From positions 1 through 29,739 of the forward strand of contig CAJMSU010000016.1 in NCBI GenBank assembly GCA_905216155.1: a DNA stretch of 29,739 nucleotides, read 5' to 3'. Below, piece after piece: positions 1 through 7,370 of the stretch (positions within the stretch are counted from its first letter, which is position 1; each line of letters opens with the position of its first letter). This DNA is from an uncultured bacterium (lineage in GTDB: Bacteria > Bacillota_I > Bacilli_A > RF39 > UBA660). The notes under the pieces were generated by a model, which was given only the letters and a program-made list of their open reading frames with translations, ran no database searches and was not told where the DNA came from. Position numbers and translations under genes: made by a program.

Positions 1-42
1 TTAAAATATCAAACCTATATCAATTAACAAGTTTAATATTAA

Positions 43-447
43 TTAAATAACTTCATCATCTATATCTAAAAATTTATCATTAATATCAACACTATCTTCT
101 ACATCGTTTTTAATAAAATTAACATCACTATTAACTATATTAGAATCATCTAGTATATTATCATGTTTTTCTAGATCATTATTAATATTTATCTTATCAG
201 GTTTAAACTCATTCAAAACAAGAGAATTATCTGATAAATCTTCATTTAAAACATCAGCATTAATATTATCATTAGCATCATCATTAGCATTAATATTATT
301 ACTTTCCTCATCCAATAAAACACTAGGATCATCAACCATTTTCTCTCTATCTTCTTCACTTATATGTTTATCATTTCCAGTAATAATCATAGCCATAATA
401 AAAGAAAAAACTAATACAATAACAACAATTATAATTATATTATTCAT
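43..447 (-). CDS. small membrane-anchored acidic Asn/Asp-rich protein
   Basis: I do not recognise a family. The 134-residue product has one hydrophobic N-terminal segment (about residues 4-22) and then a long polar tail dominated by Asn, Asp, Glu and Ile/Val, with imperfect repeats around NINAND and NADVLNED. This suggests a single-pass anchor with a disordered acidic domain; which side of the membrane the tail faces cannot be told. The ATG at 447 is preceded by GGAG at 7 bases. It lies just downstream of the likely rseP terminator and may have its own promoter. Its composition resembles the acidic part of the partial protein at the right window edge, but low complexity could explain that. 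It appears to be a real gene; its function is unknown. Confidence 0.6.
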   Translation of the reverse strand: MNNIIIIVVIVLVFSFIMAMIITGNDKHISEEDREKMVDDPSVLLDEESNNINANDDANDNINADVLNEDLSDNSLVLNEFKPDKININNDLEKHDNILDDSNIVNSDVNFIKNDVEDSVDINDKFLDIDDEVI

Positions 448-478
448 AGTATCACTCCATAACCCTTATTCTAAATAT

Positions 479-507
479 AGTATACACTAAAATAAAAAAA
501 ATAAAAA
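479..507 (-). promoter_or_regulatory. possible weak promoter for the small acidic protein gene
   Basis: On the minus strand a TATACT -10 box (479-484) has a poor TTTTTA -35 candidate 17 bases upstream (502-507), immediately after the rseP terminator hairpin. Only the -10 box is convincing. Confidence 0.3.
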
Positions 508-524
508 GACAATTTTGCCTTTTT
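490..524 (-). terminator. Rho-independent terminator after rseP
   Basis: On the minus strand AAAAAGG and TCTTTTT pair (7 bp, one G-U) around an 8-base loop overlapping the rseP stop codon, followed by a very T-rich run. It would end the cdsA-rseP transcript. Confidence 0.5.
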
Positions 525-1575
525 AAAATAATTTTAATATATCATTAAATGTTACAAATACCATTAGAAGCATCAATAAGAAAAGTCCTATTGTATGAAT
601 CATATTCTCAGTATTTGGATTAACTGGAGAACCTTTTATTTTTTCAATAATTATAAATAATATATGTCCTCCATCAAAAGCTGGAAGTGGTATTAGATTA
701 ATAAATCCAACATTTATACTCAAGAATGCTACTAAATATAATATATTAGCAACACCTGCTCTACTTTGTTGTCCAACTATAGAATATATACCAACAGGTC
801 CACTAAGTTGAGAAATTTTTACCCCACCGGTAAATAAATATCCAACAGTAATTACCATTTGTTTAAATATTGAACAAGTTTTTTTATAAGTATATTTAAA
901 AGCATTTAAAACACCATGTGTCTTCTTTTGCTTCATCCCAATACCATAAACATATCCCTCATTATCACCTTTAACAATTCTTTTAGGTTTTACATTATAT
1001 GTTTTAACATCACCATTTTTATTTATTACTTTTATTTTAGATCCCTTAGATGTATTAGCAATAGCTAAATATAAAGACATATCATCACTAGTTTTTACCT
1101 TATGATCATTAATACTAACCACTTCATCTCCAGCCCTAATTCCTGCCTTATAAGCTGGATAATTTTTAGTAACACTAGAAACAATAGGATCCATAGTAGC
1201 TCCACCCCATATAAGTGCTATAAAAAATAAAATTAATACAGCAAATATAAAGTTATTGAATGGTCCAAAAAACATTATTAAAAATCTTTGAAAACAACTC
1301 TTAGATTGTAACCTTTTATCCTTAGGCACCTTCTTAGAGTCATCATCATCTAAATCTTCTCCTGCCATTTGACAAAAACCACCAATTGGAATAGCTCTAA
1401 TTGAATATTCAGTTTCCTTTCCCTTTTTACTAAAGAGTTTAGGTCCCATACCAATAGCAAACTCATAAACATAAACACCAGCTATCTTAGCAAATACAAA
1501 ATGTCCAAATTCATGAACTAAAACTATTGCCCCTAAAATCAAAATAAATAATAACAAGTTAATAATTATAGACAT
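523..1575 (-). CDS. rseP: RIP metalloprotease RseP (site-2 protease)
   Basis: This is an intramembrane zinc metalloprotease of the site-2 protease family, which cleaves membrane-bound anti-sigma factors or remnant signal peptides within the membrane. The zinc motif HEFGH is at residues 21-25 in the first membrane segment. A PDZ domain lies around residues 130-200 (AGIRAGDEVVSIND), and the second catalytic motif LIPLPAFDGGH is near residue 300, followed by a last membrane segment. At 350 residues it has the compact single-PDZ form of the Gram-positive proteins. The ATG at 1575 has GGAGGG 5 bases upstream. It follows cdsA by 9 bases, the usual cdsA-rseP order of Bacilli, so the two are probably co-transcribed. 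The substrate is not visible from the sequence. Confidence 0.95.
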   Translation of the reverse strand: MSIIINLLLFILILGAIVLVHEFGHFVFAKIAGVYVYEFAIGMGPKLFSKKGKETEYSIRAIPIGGFCQMAGEDLDDDDSKKVPKDKRLQSKSCFQRFLIMFFGPFNNFIFAVLILFFIALIWGGATMDPIVSSVTKNYPAYKAGIRAGDEVVSINDHKVKTSDDMSLYLAIANTSKGSKIKVINKNGDVKTYNVKPKRIVKGDNEGYVYGIGMKQKKTHGVLNAFKYTYKKTCSIFKQMVITVGYLFTGGVKISQLSGPVGIYSIVGQQSRAGVANILYLVAFLSINVGFINLIPLPAFDGGHILFIIIEKIKGSPVNPNTENMIHTIGLFLLMLLMVFVTFNDILKLF

Positions 1576-1584
1576 ATAACCCTC

Positions 1585-2385
1585 CTATAAAATTTCTAAA
1601 AACAAAATAAATGCAAGTGCAACAAATATTAAACTATCAAATCTATCAAGAATTCCACCATGTCCTGGTATCAAATCAGAAAAATCTTTCTTACCATAAT
1701 ATCTCTTAATTGATGAAAATACTAAATCTCCAAGTTGACCTATTAAAGACAAGAAAGCTGTAATTAATATTAAATAAACTAAAGACTTATAATTATTAAT
1801 AACTGTTACATAAAACATTACAGATATAACAGTACCCATAACTACTCCACCAACTAATCCCTCTACTGTTTTCTTAGGAGAAATTTTTGGACACAATTTA
1901 TGCTTACCAATAAACATTCCTGTAAATAATGCAAAAGTATCAGTTAAAGTTGTAATTAATAATAAATATAAAATATATGATAAATCATAATTACGAGTTA
2001 TTATTAATAAATTAAAACTCATCCCAATAAATAGAACTGATCCTATCAAAAATAAAGCATCATTTAAATTATATCTTTTTGTATCATTAATAAATACCAT
2101 TGGTGCTAAAAATGCAAATATTATAAAAGCCATTACTCTATAATCTACACTATATAAAAACTCTATTGATTTAAAATTACTCATTGAAAAAAATATAACC
2201 ATTAAATACGCAAATATCTTCATCAAGAAAGGAAATTCTTTTCTAGTCTCACGCATACGAATAATTTCATAAAGTCCACAAGTTGCAAGTAAAGTCATAA
2301 ATATTGCAAAAAACTTTCCACCTATTATTAATAATGGTAAAAATATAGCAATCATAACTATAGCACTCAAAATACGTTTTTTCAT
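1585..2385 (-). CDS. cdsA: phosphatidate cytidylyltransferase CdsA
   Basis: This integral membrane enzyme makes CDP-diacylglycerol from phosphatidic acid and CTP, the precursor of phosphatidylglycerol and cardiolipin. The 266-residue protein has about seven to eight hydrophobic segments. It carries the full family signature near the C-terminus: SSIKR, then KKDFSDLIPGHGGILDRFD (about residues 224-250), plus the upstream SPKKTVEG motif. Length is normal. The start at 2385 has GGAGG 7 bases upstream. It is followed directly by rseP. In many Bacilli the gene upstream is uppS; here the upstream genes are rpsP-khpA, separated by a probable terminator. Confidence 0.95.
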   Translation of the reverse strand: MKKRILSAIVMIAIFLPLLIIGGKFFAIFMTLLATCGLYEIIRMRETRKEFPFLMKIFAYLMVIFFSMSNFKSIEFLYSVDYRVMAFIIFAFLAPMVFINDTKRYNLNDALFLIGSVLFIGMSFNLLIITRNYDLSYILYLLLITTLTDTFALFTGMFIGKHKLCPKISPKKTVEGLVGGVVMGTVISVMFYVTVINNYKSLVYLILITAFLSLIGQLGDLVFSSIKRYYGKKDFSDLIPGHGGILDRFDSLIFVALAFILFLEIL

Positions 2386-2440
2386 ATTCTACCTCCATAT
2401 AATATATGTAATACTACAATAATTATATAACATAACAAAA

Positions 2441-2464
2441 GAAAAAGAAAGCCCAAAACTTTCC
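2441..2464 (-). terminator. probable terminator after khpA
   Basis: A 6-bp stem (GGAAAG/CTTTCT) with a 7-base loop begins at the khpA stop and is followed by a T-rich tract on the minus strand. The stem is short, so the call is moderate. Confidence 0.45.
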
Positions 2465-2712
2465 TAAAATTTATCAATATCTATTTTTACATATTTATTA
2501 TCTTTTAAAGCTGAACTTGCTTGTACTAAAGTTCTAATAGCATTAGCACATCTTCCGCCTTTTCCAATAACACGACCCATATCAGATTCTTTTACCATAA
2601 CCTGAATAAGTATCACATTATCTTCTTCTGTAGGAAATTCTTTTACACTAACACTATCTGGATCAGAAACTAAAGATTTAACAATTTCTGAAGTTAAACT
2701 AATTAAATCCAT
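2464..2712 (-). CDS. khpA: KH-domain RNA-binding protein KhpA (YlqC type)
   Basis: This is a single KH domain of 82 residues, the usual size for KhpA. The RNA-contacting GXXG loop is G-K-G-G at residues 50-53 inside GRVIGKGG. Family members bind small RNAs and mRNAs, often with KhpB, and influence cell division and elongation. The gene starts 2 bases after the rpsP stop, the conserved rpsP-khpA pairing of Bacillota, with AAGGA about 11 bases upstream within the end of rpsP. It is therefore almost certainly translated from the rpsP mRNA. Confidence 0.93.
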   Translation of the reverse strand: MDLISLTSEIVKSLVSDPDSVSVKEFPTEEDNVILIQVMVKESDMGRVIGKGGRCANAIRTLVQASSALKDNKYVKIDIDKF

Positions 2713-2714
2713 AA

Positions 2715-2990
2715 TTACTTATCCTTCTTTTCTTTTGATTCTGCAAATTTTTTCATGATACCAGCTTTACTAAATAAACTTCTTACAGTATCTGTAGGAA
2801 TAGCTCCTTGATTTAACCATTTTAAAGCTACTTCTTCATTAATTTTAACATTACATTCTCCAACAGGTGCATAAGTACCAATTAATTCAATATATTGCCC
2901 ATCTCTTGGACGACGTGAATCAGTTGCAACTATTCTATAAGTTGGTTTTTTCTTAGCTCCCATTCTTGTTAATCTAATCTTAACTGCCAT
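2715..2990 (-). CDS. rpsP: 30S ribosomal protein S16
   Basis: The product starts MAVKIRLTRMGAKKKPTYRI, the standard S16 N-terminus, and continues with RRPRDGQYIELIGTYAP. At 91 residues the length is typical. A GTG at 2999 is in frame, but the ATG at 2990 matches the family start and has AGGAAG about 8 bases upstream, so I use 2990. S16 is an early-assembling small-subunit protein. It is first in an operon with khpA and is driven by a near-perfect vegetative promoter at 3024-3052. Confidence 0.97.
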   Translation of the reverse strand: MAVKIRLTRMGAKKKPTYRIVATDSRRPRDGQYIELIGTYAPVGECNVKINEEVALKWLNQGAIPTDTVRSLFSKAGIMKKFAESKEKKDK

Positions 2991-3023
2991 TAAAAACACT
3001 TCCTTTCTGCATTTACTGTTACA

Positions 3024-3052
3024 ATTATATTATATTTTTATAGTACTGTCAA
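3024..3052 (-). promoter_or_regulatory. consensus sigma-A promoter of rpsP-khpA
   Basis: On the minus strand TTGACA (3047-3052) and TATAAT (3024-3029) are separated by exactly 17 bases. This is a perfect match to the vegetative consensus, fitting a ribosomal protein gene. Confidence 0.9.
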
Positions 3053-3069
3053 CCTTTTTTTGTTCACAT

Positions 3070-3609
3070 CTATATAGTATCTTTATCTTCTATAAATTCC
3101 TCTTTTACATCATCTATTTTTTCCATAACCTCTTCTGTTTTATCTTCAACTATTTCATCCCATGGTTCTTCCTCTAAATTAGCCTCTATCTTAACCTTAA
3201 CATCACCAACTAATTCTATACCAAGTTCTTTTTCTACAGTATAATTAATTTTATTGCCATCTATTGATACTTTAACACAATTAGGTTGTTTTAAACTTCT
3301 AACAATAATTTCTTCATTTTCAGTATCACTTTCTCTACTTCTCATATTAACAACTTCTTGGTAATTATTAGTCTCACGAACAACTTCTGTTTTAGTATCA
3401 TTATCATAAGAATACCAAATATTAACATCATAACTACCATTAATAGTTATCTTATCACCAGATTTTACTCCATTAAAATTATGATTTATTACCCAACAAC
3501 CAAGAATAGTTGATGGATTATTACTTACACTAACACTATTATTTGAACTAAACATTTTTTTACCCTTAGCAATAACAGCCTTAGTAACTATTTCTTTATA
3601 ATTAGCCAT
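3070..3609 (-). CDS. cotE: spore coat morphogenetic protein CotE
   Basis: The 179-residue protein follows Bacillus CotE along its length. The start MANYKEIVTKAVIAKGKK matches the CotE N-terminus, then come STILGCWVINH, NIWYSYDNDTKTEV and LKQPNCVKVSI, and the C-terminus is an acidic tail. CotE forms the layer on which the outer spore coat is assembled. The gene has its own ribosome site (GGAGGG) and follows ricA after a terminator, the same miaB-ricA-cotE order as in Bacillus subtilis. Its upstream region (3610-3669) has no convincing sigma-A promoter. A GCATATATT element about 30 bases before the start resembles a sigma-E -10, with only a weak -35, so sporulation control is possible but unproven. 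Confidence 0.9.
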   Translation of the reverse strand: MANYKEIVTKAVIAKGKKMFSSNNSVSVSNNPSTILGCWVINHNFNGVKSGDKITINGSYDVNIWYSYDNDTKTEVVRETNNYQEVVNMRSRESDTENEEIIVRSLKQPNCVKVSIDGNKINYTVEKELGIELVGDVKVKIEANLEEEPWDEIVEDKTEEVMEKIDDVKEEFIEDKDTI

Positions 3610-3669
3610 AAGTATCCCTCCTAAACTAATATATGCTATTAAAACAAAAAAATTTCCACATAATATAAC

Positions 3670-3697
3670 AAAAAAAATAGTTATAAATAATATAACT
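3670..3697 (-). terminator. Rho-independent terminator after ricA
   Basis: A perfect 7-bp stem AGTTATA/TATAACT with a 5-base loop is followed on the minus strand by a run of eight T. It separates miaB-ricA from cotE. Confidence 0.75.
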
Positions 3698-3701
3698 ACC
3701 C

Positions 3702-4034
3702 TTAATCATTTAATAACTTATCAAAATAAGTATTAATACTATCTCTAACAAAATCAATCATTTCATTAACTTCTTTTAAATTCATCATATATTCATTATA
3801 TATAGGAATAGAATTTAATTTTTTCTTTAATCTATTTATCTCATCATATAAACTATCATCATTATAATCACTTCTTACATATTTTTTTTGAAGTGTTTTT
3901 ACTTTAGAAATTATTTGACATAATTCTTGGTTTTTATTCATCTTTTCTTTAATTAAAATACAATTTTTATAACTAGAAGTATTTTTAATATAGAAAACTA
4001 AATCATCAAGTTCCTTATTCACAAGCTTCTCCAT
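3702..4034 (-). CDS. ricA: RicA (YmcA)-like regulator, YlbF/YmcA family
   Basis: This 110-residue, mostly alpha-helical protein belongs by sequence pattern and position to the YlbF/YmcA family: small helical proteins that form the Ric complex (RicA, RicF, RicT), which promotes mRNA processing with RNase Y and affects sporulation and biofilm formation. The pattern is short helices with VKTLQKKYVR and NEMIDFVRDSINTYFDKL. Only two cysteines are present (NCILI and ELCQII). The ATG at 4034 lies inside the end of miaB (20-base overlap), with GGAG 5 bases upstream, so the two are translationally coupled. Order miaB-ricA-cotE is as in Bacillus. The individual assignment rests partly on synteny. Confidence 0.8.
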   Translation of the reverse strand: MEKLVNKELDDLVFYIKNTSSYKNCILIKEKMNKNQELCQIISKVKTLQKKYVRSDYNDDSLYDEINRLKKKLNSIPIYNEYMMNLKEVNEMIDFVRDSINTYFDKLLND

Positions 4035-5430
4035 CTAAACTCCAAGTCTTAGCCTTTGTAACTTTAACATCAACAATAGAACCAATATCAATATCTTTAT
4101 CACTTGAGAAATTAATAAGTTTATTAGTATCACTATATCCATAATACATATCCTTCTTAGCACTTATTCCCTCAACTAATACAGGCAAAACTTTTCCCTC
4201 CAATTTTTTATTATTAATAAGGAAATATTTATTAACTGTATCATTAAGTCTTTTTAATCTCTCCTCCTTTTCTTCTTTAGGTGTATTATCCTCTAACTTA
4301 CAAGCAGGTGTTCCCTCTCTTTTAGAAAATATAAAAGTAAAAGCATTATCATATTGACAGGTATTTACCAAATCAAGAGTCTCTAAAAAGTCTTCTTCAT
4401 CTTCTCCAGGAAAACCAACAATTATATCAGTAGATATACTAACACCCCTAACTTTATCTTTTATTTTATTAAATAATTCCAAATAACTCTCTTTTGTATA
4501 TCTTCTACCCATAAGTTTTAATATTTTATTAGAACCACTTTGTACAGGTAAATGAACACTAGGCATAATATTATCATATTTAGCAATAACATCAATCATA
4601 GAATCAGTAAAATCCCAAGGATGAGAAGTAGTAAATCTAATTCTAGGAATTCCCATAATTGCAATTTCCTCAAGTAAATTAGCCAAGGTATAATCTTCAT
4701 ATAAATCTTTACCATACGCATTAACATTTTGACCAAGTAATGTAACTTCTTTATAGCCATCATCAATTAAAGATTTAACCTCTTCTAATATGTCTTCTTT
4801 AGCTCTACTTCTTTCCCTACCTCTTGTATAAGGAACTACACAATAAGTACAAAATTTATTACATCCATAAATAATATTTACATAAGCCTTATAACTATTA
4901 ACTCTATTAACAGGAAGACCTTCTACCAAATCTCCCTCCCTAGAATAAACTTCTATTTGTTGCTTAGACTCCTCAATAGCATTATCTATAATATTTGGAA
5001 GTTGATATAAATTATGAGTACCAAAAACAAAATTAACCCATTTATAATCTCTTAAAATTTCATCAACAACACTAGCTTCTTGTGCCATACATCCACACAT
5101 ACCAACTATTAATTCTGGCTTCTCTTGTTTCAAATGTTTAATTCTTCCTAACATACCAAAAGCCTTATTATGAGCATTTTCTCTTATAGAACATGTATTT
5201 AATAATATCAAATCAGCATCATTATAATCATCAACCTTAGAAAAACCAAGTTCAATAAGTAGTGCTGCAATATTCTCACTATCATGCTCATTCATTTGAC
5301 AACCATATGTTTTTAAAAAGAATTTAGATCCCGTATACTTACTTTTAATTTTTTTATCAAAATCAAACTTAACTCTTTTATAATCTATTTTATTTCTAGT
5401 TCTAGCTTCTTTATAATCAGGTAAATGCAT
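4015..5430 (-). CDS. miaB: tRNA-2-methylthio-N6-dimethylallyladenosine synthase MiaB
   Basis: This radical-SAM methylthiotransferase adds the 2-methylthio group to i6A37 of tRNAs that read UNN codons. The N-terminal UPF0004 domain has its three cluster cysteines at C44 (YGCQMNEHDSE), C80 (LNTCSIRENA) and C114 (CGCMAQ). The radical-SAM CxxxCxxC motif is C190, C194, C197 (YGCNKFCTYCVVPYTRGRE), and a TRAM RNA-binding domain forms the last 60-70 residues. The 471-residue length is normal for Bacillota MiaB. GGAGG sits 7 bases before the ATG. A good sigma-A promoter lies directly upstream, and ricA overlaps the 3' end. Confidence 0.96.
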   Translation of the reverse strand: MHLPDYKEARTRNKIDYKRVKFDFDKKIKSKYTGSKFFLKTYGCQMNEHDSENIAALLIELGFSKVDDYNDADLILLNTCSIRENAHNKAFGMLGRIKHLKQEKPELIVGMCGCMAQEASVVDEILRDYKWVNFVFGTHNLYQLPNIIDNAIEESKQQIEVYSREGDLVEGLPVNRVNSYKAYVNIIYGCNKFCTYCVVPYTRGRERSRAKEDILEEVKSLIDDGYKEVTLLGQNVNAYGKDLYEDYTLANLLEEIAIMGIPRIRFTTSHPWDFTDSMIDVIAKYDNIMPSVHLPVQSGSNKILKLMGRRYTKESYLELFNKIKDKVRGVSISTDIIVGFPGEDEEDFLETLDLVNTCQYDNAFTFIFSKREGTPACKLEDNTPKEEKEERLKRLNDTVNKYFLINNKKLEGKVLPVLVEGISAKKDMYYGYSDTNKLINFSSDKDIDIGSIVDVKVTKAKTWSLDGEACE

Positions 5431-5453
5431 ATTAAAACCTCCATACCAAACAT

Positions 5454-5482
5454 ATAATATCTTATTTAATTAATTTTTACAA
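5454..5482 (-). promoter_or_regulatory. sigma-A promoter of miaB-ricA
   Basis: On the minus strand TTGTAA (5477-5482) and TATTAT (5454-5459) are spaced by 17 bases. The site lies between the surface-operon terminator and miaB. Confidence 0.75.
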
Positions 5483-5483
5483 G

Positions 5484-5506
5484 AAAAAAATCTATTAAAT
5501 AGATTT
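5484..5506 (-). terminator. terminator of the SipW/TasA-like surface operon
   Basis: A 7-8 bp perfect stem AAATCTA/TAGATTT is followed by a T run on the minus strand. It overlaps the stop codon of the last operon gene at 5505. Confidence 0.75.
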
Positions 5507-6041
5507 AATCAGCCTGTAAATAATTTATAGAAAAAGTCAAATCAATAGAACTATTTTCAACAGGTAAATCATCTGCTGTTATATCAGTTCTATACTCTAA
5601 TCTAACTTTAACTCTTCTTTTATCTCCATGAGTTAAAACTTCACCCTCTACTATAGGATTATCATCACTATAAGTAATAATATATCGTAAATACTTCTTT
5701 TGACTATCACTAAGTCCAGTATTAATAACACTAGAAACTTTAGCATTAATAGTACCATCATTAACTACATCCGTATAAAATTCAAAGAAGTCTCCAGGTT
5801 TTTCTAAAGCAGAAGAAAAATTAATTGAAGTCTTATTCTCATCAATTAAAGCTCTACTATTAGTAATACTACCATCACTAATAACTAAATTTTCAAAATG
5901 TACATCCCATTTATTACCAGCAAAACCAACTCTACCAAATACATTTAAAGTATTATTAAGTAAAGCATATCCAACACCAACAGCAAATGCTAAAACAAAT
6001 AAAGCAGTAAAATAAAATTTATTCAACTTTTTCCTTCTCAT
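5505..6041 (-). CDS. secreted TasA/camelysin-like protein with SipW-type signal peptide
   Basis: The 178-residue protein has a basic start (MRRKKLNK) and a hydrophobic segment at about residues 10-25. It then reads GVGYALLNNTLNVFG, the layout of SipW-dependent signal peptides, and goes on with WDVHFENLVISDGSI. The mature part is predicted to be a beta-rich Ig-like domain (GDFFEFYTDVVNDGTINAKV, then IDLTFSINYLQAD), like many TasA/CalY relatives. Such proteins are cleaved by SipW-type peptidases and either polymerise or stay surface-associated. It is the last gene of the seven-gene operon, 19 bases after a sipW gene, which probably processes it. AGGTGG precedes the ATG. The exact family is inferred from pattern; no specific function can be assigned. 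Confidence 0.75.
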   Translation of the reverse strand: MRRKKLNKFYFTALFVLAFAVGVGYALLNNTLNVFGRVGFAGNKWDVHFENLVISDGSITNSRALIDENKTSINFSSALEKPGDFFEFYTDVVNDGTINAKVSSVINTGLSDSQKKYLRYIITYSDDNPIVEGEVLTHGDKRRVKVRLEYRTDITADDLPVENSSIDLTFSINYLQAD

Positions 6042-6060
6042 ATTACACCACCTAACATCA

Positions 6061-6543
6061 TTAACAACTAGACTTATCCTTTTTTTTCTCAGGAATTATA
6101 GTTATTAAAATAAATCCAATAACAAATATTATAAATAACACTATTGGATTAGAAAGATTATTCATTATATTACCCATAAACGGAATAACTAAAATAACCT
6201 TGCCAACTACATCCTTCATTTTTATTATTTTATCATCTTTTTTGTTATTAAAATCCCCTTTTGTTGTAATTTTTCCATTATCAATTTTAATAATTCTATG
6301 TGTTATATAACTACCCTCATCTTTAAAAGTAATAATATCATTAATATTATAGTTATTACTATTTTTAATAATTACAACATCTCCCACTTTAATTTTAGGC
6401 TGCATACTACCAGAAACAACCTTTAAACTAGAATATCCAAATAAAGAAACTAAATCATTATTATTAACCTTAAAATTAAAAAGTACTATTACTAATAAAA
6501 TAATTAATAACAAGTATTTTAAAACTTTACATACAACTTTCAT
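6061..6543 (-). CDS. sipW: SipW-type signal peptidase I (first copy)
   Basis: This is an ER/archaeal-type (S26B) signal peptidase with a Ser-His rather than Ser-Lys dyad. An N-terminal membrane segment is at about residues 8-24. The catalytic serine lies in VVSGSMQP (S46 from the chosen start), then come GDVVIIK and the catalytic histidine in ITHRI (H82). A KGDFNN motif and a second membrane segment follow at the C-terminus. I chose the ATG at 6543 over an in-frame GTG at 6549 because GAGG sits 5 bases before the ATG. The resulting 160 residues is typical of SipW. It lies between two TasA-like substrate genes, which it presumably processes. A second, clearly different copy is at 8069. Confidence 0.9.
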   Translation of the reverse strand: MKVVCKVLKYLLLIILLVIVLFNFKVNNNDLVSLFGYSSLKVVSGSMQPKIKVGDVVIIKNSNNYNINDIITFKDEGSYITHRIIKIDNGKITTKGDFNNKKDDKIIKMKDVVGKVILVIPFMGNIMNNLSNPIVLFIIFVIGFILITIIPEKKKDKSSC

Positions 6544-6554
6544 AAACACCTCAA

Positions 6555-7289
6555 TTATTTAATATATTGTTCTGCATTAACATTAATTAATAATTTATAA
6601 ATTGCATCAATTGCCTGACCGGCATAATTATCATGAGAACTATCTACCCATTTCCAATCTAAACTATACAAAGTTTTTGATTTAGCAGAAATAAGTGCAT
6701 CAGAAACAATAAGTTCTTGATAAGAAACCCAGTGATTACTATCACCAATAACATAATGACCATTTTGCTTTAAACGATACTTCATATTAACATTATATTT
6801 ATTATCCTCAGAAACTTTAAAAGTATATTTTATTGGAAATTGATTATTATTTCTGACAATAAAATTATATGTATTGCTATCACCAGGAGCAATCATATTT
6901 TCAATTCTATATGCATAATTCTTAAAAATATTTAATTCTGATTCATCATACCATTCAATATCATCATCAAAAACACCAAAAGTTCCTGTAACATCAGTAT
7001 CATTTTTACTATATTTATCGCTAATAATTACACTACCACTTTTAGTTTTACCTCTACTATCCACACTAGTATCATTTTTATCATCAGTATTAGTAGATTT
7101 ATTATCGCACTGATTATTACAACAAACATTTATATCAAAAATATCAACATTTCCAGTCGGAATAGGAATATCAATTTTCCCAAATTTTGATGAAACTATT
7201 GAAAGCAAAATAAAAATAAGAATTATAAAAACAATAATAAGTATTTTCAAAAAATTTCTATTACAAATTTTTTTCTTTTTATTCTCCAT
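6555..7289 (-). CDS. membrane-anchored TasA-like protein
   Basis: This 244-residue protein has a very basic N-terminus (MENKKKKICNRN) and one strong hydrophobic segment at about residues 13-32. A short CCNNQC cysteine cluster (residues 56-61) and a polar Asp/Ser/Thr/Lys linker follow. The C-terminal domain has the look of the TasA/camelysin fold: NMIAPGDSNTYNFIVRNNNQ, YTFKVSEDN, then LYSLDWKWVDSSHDN. It lacks an obvious AK[YF] cleavage site after the hydrophobic stretch, so it may remain anchored and act as a base or adaptor (like TapA) for the fibre; this is inference. An in-frame GTG lies at 7310, but the ATG at 7289 with GGTGA 4 bases upstream is preferred. It lies downstream of two strong hairpins that follow the major TasA-like gene, and its stop is 11 bases before sipW. 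Confidence 0.7.
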   Translation of the reverse strand: MENKKKKICNRNFLKILIIVFIILIFILLSIVSSKFGKIDIPIPTGNVDIFDINVCCNNQCDNKSTNTDDKNDTSVDSRGKTKSGSVIISDKYSKNDTDVTGTFGVFDDDIEWYDESELNIFKNYAYRIENMIAPGDSNTYNFIVRNNNQFPIKYTFKVSEDNKYNVNMKYRLKQNGHYVIGDSNHWVSYQELIVSDALISAKSKTLYSLDWKWVDSSHDNYAGQAIDAIYKLLINVNAEQYIK

Positions 7290-7313
7290 TATTTCACCAC
7301 ATTTCAACACTCA

Positions 7314-7342
7314 TTAAAGGATACTATTATAGTACCCTTTAA
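7314..7342 (-). promoter_or_regulatory. intergenic 13-bp RNA hairpin (non-terminator)
   Basis: On the minus strand TTAAAGGGTACTA pairs with TAGTATCCTTTAA (13 bp, one G-U) around a 3-base loop. No T run follows (AATGAGTG), so it does not look like an intrinsic terminator. It may be a 3'-end stabiliser or processing element of the upstream tasA-like mRNA. Confidence 0.6.
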
Positions 7343-7343
7343 C

Positions 7344-7363
7344 GAAAGTTGAAATTAACTTTC
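7344..7363 (-). promoter_or_regulatory. second intergenic RNA hairpin
   Basis: GAAAGTT and AACTTTC form a perfect 7-bp stem with a 6-base loop, 7 bases after the tasA-like stop codon and one base before the 13-bp hairpin. No T run follows. Confidence 0.55.
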
Positions 7364-7370
7364 ATTGGCA

